Positions 1 through 9,267 of a stretch of 20,430 nucleotides of DNA are shown one piece after another. Both the position numbers and the translations under genes were made by a program. Every line of letters begins with the position of its first letter. Positions within the stretch are counted from its first letter, which is position 1. The DNA comes from Acanthaster planci (lineage: Eukaryota > Echinodermata > Asteroidea > Valvatida > Acanthasteridae), in the NCBI RefSeq assembly GCF_001949145.1, contig NW_019091575.1, positions 457,233 through 477,662 of the forward strand, in the 5' to 3' direction. The notes below the pieces were generated by a model that was not told where the DNA came from, did no database searches, and was given only the letters and a program-made list of their open reading frames with translations.

Positions 1-300
1 TCGATAATGTATCACAAATTGACCGATAGTGTATCACCAATCGATAGTGTATCACAAATTGACCGATAAAGTATCAACAACTGATAATGTATCACCTACC
101 GATAGTGTATCACAAATTGACTGATAGTGTATCACCAACCGATAATGTATCACAAATTGACCGATAGTGTAATAAACTTTCCAACCCATAATGTACCACG
201 TGTCAACGGACAATGTACACGTAGTAGAAAAAATACTCTAACCGATAATGTATCACAACAGAACCGACATGATGTATCAACCGACAAATGTATCAGTGCC
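1..300. repeat. Degenerate tandem repeat, ~20-bp unit
   Basis: The word CGATAGTGTATCACAAATTG and variants (CGATAATGTATCACCAA, CGATAAAGTATCAACAA) recur about a dozen times from the first base. Alternate units end in CACAAATTGAC and CACCAA, so the higher-order period is about 40 bp. Units decay toward the right and fade near base 300. The array starts at the window edge, so its true length is unknown. Short open frames inside it are by-products of the repeat. Confidence 0.85.
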
Positions 301-2460
301 CATTATGACCATACATGACTTGACAAGGTTTCATAATCATGTCATTAGACTGACACTTGCTGTGGGGACAGTTTAACAAAACAAATGTTTGACAAAACAA
401 ACTCAAACTTAGTTTCTTGCCCTAGTTTTGTGCAGCACAAGGCCCACGGATCGATGGGAAACGAGGTTGCTGCAACTTGGTGGGATTATGTAGCAGGTGT
501 AGTTTGGTACAGTGCGGTACGAGTGCACACATGTACATTCAATACATGATAAGTGGTGCCGTGAGCTACACGTTGGTACATACACCCCAAGTGCGATAAC
601 AGCTTCACACGTAGGTTAACTTCTGTACTTTCGTGGTGATCAATGCGCAACAAAAATGCCGAAAGCATCGTCCAAATGTACTGTTGGAAAATGGCAGAGA
701 GATATGCCATGGCTGACATCGTCCTTTACTTTGAGTTATGTAGCTTGCAAGAGGCCCAAATCAAAGCCCTTCAAAATTCTGCAGAACATTTGTCAGATCT
801 CAATAAAGCACCGACTCCTACTGTGATTTCTGATAAGTGCAATTTGTAGTGATGTACATGTACCTGTATCCCACTTCCCTTTTCTTGTCAAATATTTTAC
901 TAATGTTTACATGTAAGTCATCAACCGATCTAGGTCAAATGTAGAACATCTCGGGATCTAAAATGGCACCCCAAAAAATTATGAGTAGGGACTTGGAGTC
1001 AGCAGATTTTTTGTTTATTTTCCCCTTGGATTGTGTAAAAAATTGTTTCTCCACCCAATTTTGGCCAGAGCCATAACCAACAACCATGCTATACCATACC
1101 TGTGTGTTGTTTCATTTTTTAGCCTTGGTGTACACATCAGTGGATATACTGGTAAAAACTGTATACCATGGTACTGAATTAGGCCCATTTATTTTTTGCT
1201 AGTCAATTTCATCATAATGCTAATCAAATGACAATATGATTAGCAACTTTGCTAATCAAGTTTATTGTCCTATTTCAATTACTGTACTATGTTCGTAGCC
1301 TAAAAAGTGATAGCCGATACAATATTCAGCTTTTGCTAACAAGTGTTGTGACATGAATTCAACCGGGCACTGCACAGTTCTACAAATCAGCCTTTCGATG
1401 GGAGGAAGTACAGGGAACAGTTTGGAATCACACATCAAAATTAAATGCAGATTTGTAAAATGAAATTTCTGACAAATAAAGATGAAATCTATCACAGTGT
1501 CTACATTCACTGCAAATCCTTTTTTTTATCTCACACACATGCATTAAAAGGCAACAATCCCAAAGCTTAAAGCACAGATGTATGGCCCTGCTCCTGAATA
1601 AAAATATATTCAAGCAAGAAGGATCACGTTTGCACTGTGCTCTGTGCAATCACATCTGGATCGGACTAGTTGTGGCTGTGATGCACTGGCAGTAGGCCCA
1701 CACGACTCGACTAGTCTGTATCATGGAGAAAAGACACAAGGTAGTGGTCGCTTGCAACTGTCAAGTTGTGTAATGTGTGCGAACCTACTAGCCAAGCTCG
1801 GTGTGTACAAACTTTACATGGGCAGGCTGCTCTGAACAGGAGATTGCGAGTGCATGTTGTGCATACCTGGCGTGGCGTTGCATGCTCTGCAGGGCCTGGC
1901 AGGTACTCCATCCATTGTGTACCTGTACCTGTAGTTGTGGGTATGTACTTTCGACTAGTCGCACGGGCCTACTATCATCACTAAAAAACCCACTTATTGA
2001 CGTCAGGAGTTCCAAATTCAGATTAATGAACATGCCGTTCCGATTGTGGTTTGGCCGGGTTTTCCAGTACATACAGGTCTTTAAATTAGACGTTCTGATC
2101 GCAGATTTTCCAGTTGACATTGATATTTAAATGGCCTGACCTAAATTTGCATAGGGCATTCTCCATTCTGAACGCGAAGCGGACGGAATATTCATGTTTA
2201 CAGATTAACATACACCGTTCTTGCCGCATACAGTCATTGTTGTCAAGTGCTCTTCTGTTAAAAAAGTTTGCGGACTCCAGCAGGAAGCATGGTAAGGCCT
2301 CGCTGGCAAGCCCCCTAATTATCCCCAAATAATTATTTTTATAAATCTGAAGGTGCTAATTTGTATTTTCCATGATCAAAGTCACTCTTTTAGAAGTTTT
2401 GAAAAATAACATGTGGAGTTGCATTTTGGTCCATTTTATGAAGAACGTGCCATATAACGA
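301..2460. other. Gene-poor interval
   Basis: I see no supported gene here. A short plus-strand open frame at 643-849 has a charged, non-repetitive translation but no recognisable domain or splice context. A full CRE word TGACGTCA lies at 1998-2005 and a CGACTAGTCG palindrome at 1952-1961, neither next to a convincing gene start. TGTACATGTA-like words occur at several places. Confidence 0.5.
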
Positions 2461-2462
2461 AA

Positions 2463-2514
2463 GGTACATGTACATGCATTTAAACAAAAACTTATGCATA
2501 CATGTACATGTACC
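2463..2514. repeat. Inverted repeat (TACATG-rich hairpin)
   Basis: The left arm GGTACATGTACATGCAT (2463-2479) pairs with the right arm (2494-2514) except for a four-base bulge, with a 14-nt A-rich loop. The arms consist of the GTACATGT words that are common across the window, so the hairpin may come from a simple-sequence expansion rather than a functional RNA. Confidence 0.7.
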
Positions 2515-3924
2515 CTTTACCTACGGTCGATTGGTGATAAATGCATCAAACAGTACGGCAGCTTTTGCACAAGACGAGGTCATAATACAAGCTAATTTAG
2601 TACAAGTCCAAAGGCCCTCATATTAACGAGAGTCGACTGTACATGTACCTGTATACTGTACCTGGTAATCCTAACGTTACACATGACTTATTACTCAGGG
2701 GTTTTAGGGCCGAGTCAATTCGAATAATTCACTATTTGAATATTTGGAGCTTCAATTCCATCAAATATTCGGTCGTACAGACTGTTAGATTGTTGTTGGA
2801 CAAACCACATGTACAACTATTTAATACTGGAGAGACATGAGACAGGTTTATAAAAACCTGCCTAAAATTAAATCTGGATTTGTAGTCCCATAAGAAATGT
2901 ATCTTATGTGGACCTCAATACATGAAGTCATGCAATAATATTGTTACATGTATCATAGACACAACCACCACATTTTTATAAGAACTAAACATGATGGTAA
3001 CGGTTGTAAATGAGACACCAAAATGTGACCTGGCAATAATGATGGATTAAAAAGTCTGTAATAACTGTTATAAGTGTGGTTTGATTTTGTTCCTGTTGTA
3101 TTTTATGTTTTATGCCTTCTGAATGCTTGCACGTATGTTCAGTTGAATAACTGACAGATCGTGTATTTTGTAAAGTTGTCTTAGTTTATGGTAACGTTCG
3201 TAATATGTGGTGTCCTGAGCAGTTACGAGCGTGCACCGATGCCAATTGCAGCCACATATGGGACGAGAAAAACGGAGCATGCACATGTACGTGTGTAGTC
3301 TACATACTCGTCTACGCAATATTGGCAGTGTAATTTTCATGGAGCCTGGGAACAGGACTATGTGCCCACTAGTGTATGTAGTCTACATACTCGGAACCAG
3401 ACTAACAATTACCAGCGATGCATAGTGAAACATTTCTCATGTACATGTGTACATATAAACCGGCCCAGATAGCTACAGAATACCAGCAAATATTGTTACG
3501 TCTAATCTTGCGTGTGGCATGCATTCTATCTCTCATTTTACATGTTTTGCTCTTTGTGCAAGCTCTACTAGTCCACGCTTTCATTTGCTTAAAAGTGCGT
3601 TTCCTCCTTGTTTTTTTTACGTTTTGACCAGCTTCTTTATTTCATTTTTTGAGTGCATTATGCAATGTCAAAGAAGCTGAAGTTAGATGTAGAATTTTTA
3701 AAGATCTGCAGCGAGCCGAAAGTGTGATTTATCAGTCGGGAGTGCTGCATTAAACACCGACTTTGCCAAGGTTATGCTCTCTCAACCGATGACAAACTGT
3801 CTATTAGTCACAATATTTTCTTTTGACGAACTTGAAGTTCATCGCGTTATGAAAGCTGTCCTGGACAACAAGTTTGTGGATCCCATTTTAATTTCCCAAG
3901 GTTTATCTGCTCAGTTTTACTTTT
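2515..3924. other. Gene-poor interval with short palindromes
   Basis: No supported gene. A perfect palindrome GTATGTAG-T-CTACATAC lies at 3374-3390. The phrase AGTCTACATACTCG within it also occurs about 84 bases to the left (near 3296), giving a short direct repeat. A 20-codon open frame starting near 3665 has no detectable continuation. Confidence 0.45.
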
Positions 3925-4132
3925 GTGCATTTTTGTATTTTTAGTCATTTTTTATCTAGTGTTTCTTGTGTTTGTTGACATTTTTATGGAGACCCTCTCG
4001 ACAGTGATTGGGTTTGCTTTTAGGCTATCCGTAGGGGTGTCAGCTAATATTGTTCTTATATATTGATATATATCGGTTTTTGTATTTTGTGTTGTTTTTG
4101 TACCCTGAGAAATAATAAATGAAATGAAATGA
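3925..4132 (+). mobile_element. Probable LINE (CR1/L2-like) 3' end
   Basis: This is a T-rich, non-coding stretch that ends in AATAATAAATGAAATGAAATGAC at 4111-4132 (written here only as a position-marked tail). A short GAAAT-type repeat after an AATAAA-like word is the usual 3' terminus of CR1/L2-clade retrotransposons, which carry microsatellite tails instead of poly(A). No reverse transcriptase remains upstream, consistent with 5' truncation. The family assignment is from memory of such tails and was not searched. Confidence 0.4.
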
Positions 4133-4186
4133 CATCGAGTTGTGTGAAGCACTGTGCATCATCACTCGGGTAGAACACAGGCCATC

Positions 4187-4238
4187 CAGTATTTCCAGGC
4201 CTAGTTTGTACTAGTAGTACAAGTACTAGGCCTACTGG
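4187..4238. repeat. Long hairpin around AGGCCTAGT...ACTAGGCCT
   Basis: The left arm AGGCCTAGTTTGTACTA (4197-4213) and the right arm TAGTACAAGTACTAGGCCT (4215-4233) pair over 17 bases with a two-base bulge and a one-base loop. An outer CCAGT/ACTGG pair (4187-4191 and 4234-4238) extends the fold. It could extrude as a cruciform or, if transcribed, form a short RNA hairpin. Nothing nearby shows that it is transcribed. Confidence 0.7.
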
Positions 4239-4791
4239 TAATTTGTGATGCTCAACATCCAGCTCTGGCTCTGGCTCAACTTCCCGAAAATACAACTTTG
4301 ATCTACAAAAGCATGAAAAGAGGGATAGAATACTTGGGCTGAAAGAGACTTTCCAGTTGTTGGATGTCAGTTTATCACATGAAAAAAAATTTTTTTAGCT
4401 TAGCAGCGTAGCTGTCCGCTGCCATCTTGCCTCCTCATTGAACTTACTGGACTGTATTTATGCTGCTGACCAGAGGAAATTGTTCCACGAAATCACAAAT
4501 AGGACCTTCATCCATGCCATGTGAAGTTATGTGTGTGCAACAATAAATTTGTGTTAATTTGTAATATAAATGATGCACCATGATATCTAAAAACCTTGCA
4601 GCATACAGATTGGATGCTTAGATTGCTGTGCATACATCACCGTGTGACCTTTTTTCAAACTCACAAATACAGCGCGACAGGCATAACAACCAACTAGTAT
4701 AATGAACACTTTCCGGACAAATTTAAAAACTGACATTAGAATTCGGTTAAATTTGTTAAAACTTTTAACTTTTTGCTTTCCTTTCCTGCAG

Positions 4792-4914
4792 CACAGCAGA
4801 TGGATTGCATGCAACAAGTGCTCAAAATGGTTTCACCAGGAATATGTGGCCATCAAAGTTAGTGATGAAGAGGCTGCAGACTTCAAGTTTTTGTGTCCAT
4901 TATATGCTCTATAA
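4792..4914 (+). pseudogene. Decayed PHD-finger exon, copy 1
   Basis: A pyrimidine tract and CAG acceptor (CCTTTCCTGCAG ending at 4791) precede an open exon with the C-terminal half of a PHD zinc finger: W-I-A-C-N-K-C-S-K-W-F-H, then E-E-A-A-D-F, then F-L-C-P-L. A normal PHD has Cys two or three residues after the WFH and Cys after CPL. Here both positions are Tyr (HQEY and CPLY), each explained by a TGT-to-TAT change, so zinc binding should fail. The first Cys pair should lie in an upstream exon that I do not see. The exon stops at TAA 4912-4914. Such PHD exons occur in chromatin readers and in some transposon proteins; I cannot say which was the source. Confidence 0.55.
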
Positions 4915-5370
4915 ATCAACTTTTGAAGCACTTTTTGACAAAGCAGTTAAGCTACAAAAACTTTGACCAATTCGGTGTGTTAGGTTACAATGTTGTCACT
5001 GTGTGTGACGTCCTCAAAATTATTGCGCAGTTTGAAGAGTTGTAAACGTATACATGTATTGTTACTGATTTCTTTATTTAAGAAATCCGCCAGCCTGGTA
5101 CATTAAATCATTTGATGTACAGGCACCCATTTCAATAACACCTCTTATAGATTCCCCACCTGATGTGTATATGCTCTTAAATATTGAATATACGGCAACG
5201 TTGTAATCGACTCTCATTAAGAGTAAGACCTTTACAAAACCACACGAGACCTCCAGTCCGAATTCGAGTTGCAAGCTACATGTACATGTATTTAATTGAA
5301 CTGCAACAACAACATTCCTCTGTCATTGTTCACCCTGTTTCTTGGGAGTGGCCATGTTTGTGGTCTTTTG

Positions 5371-5635
5371 TAGATGCATGCAGACTTTTCTTGTGCAAGG
5401 TAGATGCGTGTAAACTTTTCTTGTACAGGGTAGATGGGTGTAGACTTTTCTTGTACAGGGTAGATGCGTGTAGACTTTTCTTGTACAGGGTAGATGGGTG
5501 TAGACTTTTCTTGTACAGGGTAGATGCGCTTAGACTTTTCTTGTACAGGGTAAATGTGTGTGGACTTTTCTTGTACAGGGTAGATGCGCTTAGACTTTTC
5601 TTGTACAGGGTAGATGGGTGTAGACTTTTCTTGTA
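5371..5635. repeat. 30-bp minisatellite, array 1 (~9 units)
   Basis: The unit TAGATGCGTGTAGACTTTTC plus TTGTACAGGG repeats in exact 30-base steps from 5371 until an N at 5636 interrupts the ninth unit. Variation is concentrated at unit positions 6-11 (GCGTG, GGGTG, GCGCT, GTGTG). Because 30 is a multiple of three the array stays open in several frames on both strands. Those translations are repeat artefacts, not evidence for a protein. Confidence 0.95.
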
Positions 5636-5636
5636 N

Positions 5637-6651
5637 GTTGGATGTCAGAAATCAATTTGCAAAATGGAGTTTATCACATGAAAAAAAAATTTTTTAGCTT
5701 AGCAGCGTAGCTGTCCGCTGCCATCTTGCCTCCTCATTGAACTTACTGGACTGTATTTATGCTGCTGACCAGAGGAGATTGTTCCACGAAATCACAAATA
5801 GGACCTTCATCCATGCCATGTGAAGTTATGTGTGTGCATATGTTTGTAATATAAATGATGCACCATGATATCTAAAAACCTTGCAGCATACAGATTGGAT
5901 GCTTAGATTGCTGTGCATACATCACCGTGTGACCTTTTTTCAAACTCACTAATACAGCGCGACAGGCATAACAACCAACTAGTATAATGAACGCTTTCCG
6001 GACAAATTTAAAAACTGACATTAGAATTCGGTTAAATTTGTTAAAACTTTTAACTTTTTGCTTTCCTTTCCTGCAGCACATCAGATGGATTGCATGCAAC
6101 AAGTGCTCAAAATGGTTTCACCAGGAATATGTGGCCATTAAAGTTAGTGATGAAGAGGCTGCAGACTTCAAGTTTTTGTGTCCATTATATGCTCTATAAA
6201 TCAACTTTTGAAGCACTTTTTGACAAAGCAGTTAAGCTACAAAAACTTTGACCAATTCGGTGTGTTAGGTTAGAATGTTGTCACTGTGTGTGACGTCCTC
6301 AAAATTATTGCGCAGTTTGAAGAGTTGTAAATGTATACATGTATTGTTACTGATTTCTTTAAGAAATCCGCCAGCCTGGTACATTAAGTCATTTGATGTT
6401 CAGGCACCCAATTCAATAACACCTCTTATAGATTCCCCACCTGATGTGTATATGCTCTTAAATATTGAATATACGGCAAGGTTGTAATTGACTCTCATTA
6501 AGAGTAAGACCTTTACAACACCACACGAGACAAAGAAGACGACCTCCAGTCCGAATTCGAGTTGCAAGCTATTTAATTGAACTGCAACAACAACATTCCT
6601 GTGTCATTGTTCACCCTGTTTCTTGGGAGTGGCCATGTTTGTGGTCTTTTG
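5637..6651. repeat. Segmental duplication, copy 2
   Basis: This is the second copy of the segment at 4359-5370, starting directly after the N at 5636 with GTTGGATGTCAG. It keeps the PHD-like exon and a further open stretch near 6364-6487. In copy 1 the corresponding stretch (about 5090-5206) keeps the same frame with only a few amino-acid changes. Because the copy begins exactly at an unresolved base, it may be the other haplotype placed in tandem by the assembler. Confidence 0.9.
6077..6199 (+). pseudogene. Decayed PHD-finger exon, copy 2
   Basis: This exon equals the one at 4792-4914 apart from a few substitutions (the start reads CACATCAGATGG instead of CACAGCAGATGG). It has the same CTGCAG acceptor and the same two Cys-to-Tyr replacements in the zinc-binding positions. 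The shared damage shows that the lesions predate the split of the two copies or alleles. Confidence 0.55.
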
Positions 6652-7224
6652 TAGATGCATGTAGACATTTGTTGTACAGGGTAGATGCGCTTAGACTTTT
6701 CTTGTACAGGGTAGATGGGTGTAGACTTTTCTTGTACAGGGTAGATGGGTGTAGACTTTTCTTGTACAGGGTAGATGGGTGTAGACTTCTTGTANGTGTG
6801 GACTTTTCTTGTACAGGGTAGATGCGCTTAGACTTTTCTTGTACAGGGTAGATGGGTGTAGACTTTTCTTGTACAGGGTAGATGCGTGTAGACTTTTCTT
6901 GTCCAGGGTAGATGCGTGTAGACTTTTCTTGTCCAGGGTAGATGAGTGTAGACTTTTCTTGTCCAGGGTAGATGCGTGTAGACTTTTCTTGTCCAGGGTA
7001 GATGTGTGTAGACTTTTCTTGTCCAGGGTAGATGCATGCAGACTTTTCTTGTCCAGGGTAGATGCGTGTAGACTTTTCTTGTCCAGGGTAGATGCATGCA
7101 GACTTTTCTTGTCCAGGGTAGATGCGTGTAGACTTTTCTTGTCCAGGGTAGATGCGTGTAGACTTTTCTTGTCCAGGGTAGATGCGTGTAGACTTTTCTT
7201 GTCCAGGGTAGATGGGTGTAGACT
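6652..7224. repeat. 30-bp minisatellite, array 2 (~19-20 units)
   Basis: This is the same unit as the array at 5371, broken by an N at 6795 and a partial unit (6796-6818), then in strict 30-base register from 6819. Units to the left of about 6900 carry TTGTACAGGG. Those from 6900 onward carry TTGTCCAGGG. The last unit degenerates into TAGACTATTTTTTACCG. Related fragments (TAGACCTTTCTCA near 7257, TAGACTTTTCTCACC near 7546) lie just downstream. Confidence 0.95.
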
Positions 7225-7563
7225 ATTTTTTACCGTGTTCATGTGCATGCACACGTGTAGACCTTTCTCATTATGCTACGTGTAACGATAGGTATTGGTA
7301 GACGTTCGGATCATTAACTTACACACGTGCTTGAGGGCGCTTCTTCAGTCCAATTCGAGTAGCCGTGTATGTAGTCTACACACATACCACTCAAGTTTTT
7401 TTGGTCCCATATCTTGCTGGGTATAACTGATGCTGCTCTATCACCACCAAAAGTTTTAGTTTGCCCAGTTGCACCAATCAATTAAATATGACCCATCTGT
7501 AAATTTAGAATACCCAAGGAATCTGTTGCGAAGAATAAAGTTTGTAGACTTTTCTCACCTTAA
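7225..7563. other. No gene seen
   Basis: Unique-looking sequence between the minisatellite and the first foldback. It holds a GTATGTAGTCTACA word near 7368, related to the palindrome at 3374, and one stray minisatellite fragment near 7546. I find no coding or RNA signal. Confidence 0.4.
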
Positions 7564-7736
7564 CCCTAACCTTCCCCATACACACAGAATTAAACAGTAG
7601 TAAAGTGTTTAATTCTGTGGGGATAGGTCTGGGCGGCCCAAACAGCTGGCTTTTGCATTGGGTTTGGCATACCTCAGCCTCTGTGCACGAAATCCCATAT
7701 GGGTGTTTAACTTTGTGTGAATGGGGAAGGTTAGGG
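7564..7736. repeat. Nested foldback, CCCTAACCTTCCCC arms
   Basis: The outer arms CCCTAACCTTCCCCATACAC (7564-7583) and GTGTGAATGGGGAAGGTTAG plus GG (7715-7736) are inverted repeats with two extra bases in the right arm. Inside lies a perfect 14-bp stem, CACAGAATTAAACA (7583-7596) with TGTTTAATTCTGTG (7606-7619), around a 9-nt loop. The layout resembles a small non-autonomous foldback element. A G run (7749-7758) and a TTAGGGTTTA word follow it. Confidence 0.65.
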
Positions 7737-8049
7737 CCAGCAACCCTTGGGGGGGGGGTTAGGGTTTATAAAATATATACTTGTACCCCCAGTGAGGCAC
7801 ACTTGGGATCCATGTGATTCCCAGGTCCAAATTTTACTGGTTCATAACACTGCGGGATTTTGAATGTACCCAGTTATTGCGCCTAAAACTACATTTTCTC
7901 AATCAAATCTTCTCCCAAAATGCTATCAAAACTAAATCATATCTCTTTAACATGCATGTTTAATGATTTTTGGACCGTGTAACCACTGAATACCAGCTAT
8001 ATTTTTGGCAAAATCCAGACTTTTTACTTACGATCCTGCCTCTCTTCAC
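7737..8049. other. No gene seen
   Basis: Spacer between the two foldbacks. It begins with a G-homopolymer followed by GGTTAGGGTTTATAAAATAT. No coding potential recognised on either strand. Confidence 0.35.
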
Positions 8050-8445
8050 CAACAATCCACACATCGTAAGCTTCATACTGCAGCGCATGTCTGTTGAAAC
8101 AAAGACTGTTTCCCATCCCGTCCCAATACTCCAAATGTATATAAACCAACGGCAACCAGTCCAATAACGCACCTCATTCCCACGGGTATGATTTTGCCCC
8201 ACCACATTGGTTGCCAGCAAAGGAACGCACACACAGCCTATGGAGTCAAGGTTGGCAATGACACGACCATAGAGTTACATATTTTTATATGTAACTCTAT
8301 AGACACGACGCATTGAGCGTCATTGGACTGGTCGTTGTCCCTATACATTTGGAGGATTGAGATGGGACGGGAACCAGTTTGACTCTTAGTATAAATGGCC
8401 AAGCGCAACAGTGTGAAGCTGTAATGTGCATATCGGTAAAACCTC
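8050..8445. repeat. Long imperfect inverted repeat with central hairpin
   Basis: The arms near 8050-8175 and 8312-8440 are reverse complements with roughly a quarter of positions changed. Clear anchors are CTCCAAATGTATA (8129-8141) against TATACATTTGGAG (8342-8354), and CCAGTCCAATAACGC (8156-8170) against GCGTCATTGGACTGG (8317-8331, one mismatch). Between the arms is a perfect 14-bp stem with a TTTT loop (8269-8300). The hairpin is bracketed by two copies of GACACGAC (8260-8267 and 8302-8309). This fits a foldback transposon with a small palindromic insertion. The left arm is open on the minus strand over a short distance, but the right arm does not preserve that frame. Confidence 0.7.
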
Positions 8446-9143
8446 TGAAATCCGACAGTTCACGAACATACAAAAATCGCAGCTGATCGCAAGTTCCACA
8501 GCAATGGCAACAAAACACTTTTAGGATCAGCACACTCCAAACTTTCGGAAAACACTACTTTTACCTTCTCTCCCCTCTGTACTGATGGTCTTTTTTTACG
8601 ATTTTTGTGACAATTTTTGTCGGTTTTCCAATGAAAATTGGTGGCATTAAATGGTGTGATTTTAACACGTTTTATTATTTAACATTAGTGAAATTACCCG
8701 TGAAGTTTGGAAAACTTTGGTATCAGTCGAAAGCTCAGAATCTCTTTGAATGAGAATATTACATAAAAACAACTTAGGCCAAGGGCGTTTACCAGTAGAG
8801 GAAGAGAACTCAAAGTTCAAAGGGTTTTGAGGACTGATTTGCAAGATGGTGTCCTCTGGTGAAGCTGCTATCACCTGACTGTGAAGCTCTCCGATTCATT
8901 GTTCTTTCTGATTTATTTTTTAAATGTTAGTCCAAACTAATGAGACATTTTGAAAGAGAGTTTATGGCTACAAGAGGATCACAAATGTAAGCTGAAATGA
9001 TGGAGATTAGGCTTAATATTTTTACGGTAGATATTTGTCATCGAGTTTTTACACACAAGCACTAGCAGATACGACTGCGTGATAATTCTGTCGAACTCTC
9101 TACCCTACAAATACAATTCCCTACAACATGTAGGTCTAACGTT
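8446..9143 (-). other. Presumed CAD intron 1 sequence (no exon seen)
   Basis: If the minus-strand exon at 9150-9234 belongs to a working CAD gene, everything to its left starts as intron 1. I looked for the next expected block (the conserved FQTGMxGY region) on the minus strand and found none here or further left. The intron therefore either runs past the window edge or the gene is truncated. Confidence 0.4.
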
Positions 9144-9149
9144 ACTTAC
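9144..9149 (-). other. Splice donor GTAAGT of CAD exon 1
   Basis: The minus-strand sequence directly after the exon is GTAAGT, a consensus 5' splice site. It splits a Val/Gly-type codon after its first base (phase 1), just before the position where CAD proteins continue with V-F-Q-T-G. Confidence 0.8.
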
Positions 9150-9234
9150 CAACTTCACCTGGGACGCTGACACTCGCCCCAAAAAGTTTTCCAGAAAAAC
9201 TAGTTCCATCCTCCAAATAAAGCGTAGCAGCCAT
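9150..9234 (-). CDS. CAD: CAD (carbamoyl-phosphate synthetase 2 / ATCase / DHOase), first coding exon
   Basis: CAD carries out the first three steps of de novo UMP synthesis in the cytosol. This exon encodes the first 28 residues of its glutaminase (GATase) part, starting M-A-A-T-L-Y-L-E-D-G-T and ending S-V-P-G-E-V. The LEDGT-x-F/L-G-x-x-F/I-G-A pattern followed by GEV is the hallmark start of CAD and of bacterial CarA. The ATG has a strong context (G at -3, G at +4). An in-frame TAA 33 bases upstream (9265-9267) fixes the start, assuming no 5' splicing. The exon ends at GTAAGT in phase 1. Lack of a mitochondrial leader argues for CAD over CPS1. Only this exon lies in view, so I cannot tell whether the gene is intact. 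Confidence 0.85.
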
Positions 9235-9267
9235 ATCTGAGCTGCTAAAGGTCTTCGTCTTGTGTTA

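Larger units (their letters stand above)
4359..5635. repeat. Segmental duplication, copy 1
   Basis: From GTTGGATGTCAG at 4359 to the N at 5636 this segment is repeated in the same orientation from 5637, about 1,280 bases later. The copies differ by scattered substitutions and small indels. Examples are an AATAAATTTGTGTTA-type stretch near 4540 that is missing from copy 2, an ACATGTACATGT insertion near 5278, and a CAAAGAAGACGA insertion only in copy 2 near 6532. Each copy carries a PHD-like exon and ends in the same 30-bp minisatellite. Confidence 0.9.

Noticed and set aside
1-300. CRISPR array
   Set aside because: The units vary continuously with no constant repeat and unique spacer alternation, and the context is eukaryotic.
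643-849. 68-codon plus-strand open frame
   Set aside because: Sensible composition but no domain, no splice signals and no neighbours to support it.
2463-2514. MicroRNA precursor
   Set aside because: The arms are simple TACATG repeats, too low in complexity and shorter than a typical precursor.
5184-7285. Long open frames on both strands across the minisatellite, coding for 10-residue repeats such as VDACRLFLYR
   Set aside because: The unit is 30 bases, so every stop-free frame stays open automatically. Frames on both strands are equally long, and neither has a plausible start, splice site or non-repeat domain.
8029-8031. Possible CAD exon 2 in the presumed intron
   Set aside because: None of the minus-strand frames between 7300 and 9140 carries the conserved FQTGMxGY or PLIGNYG blocks expected there.
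7960-8232. Minus-strand open frames in the left foldback arm, one ending near a GTAAGT-like donor (about 8026-8031)
   Set aside because: The homologous right arm has stops and shifts in the same frame, so the sequence behaves as a decayed repeat and not as an exon.
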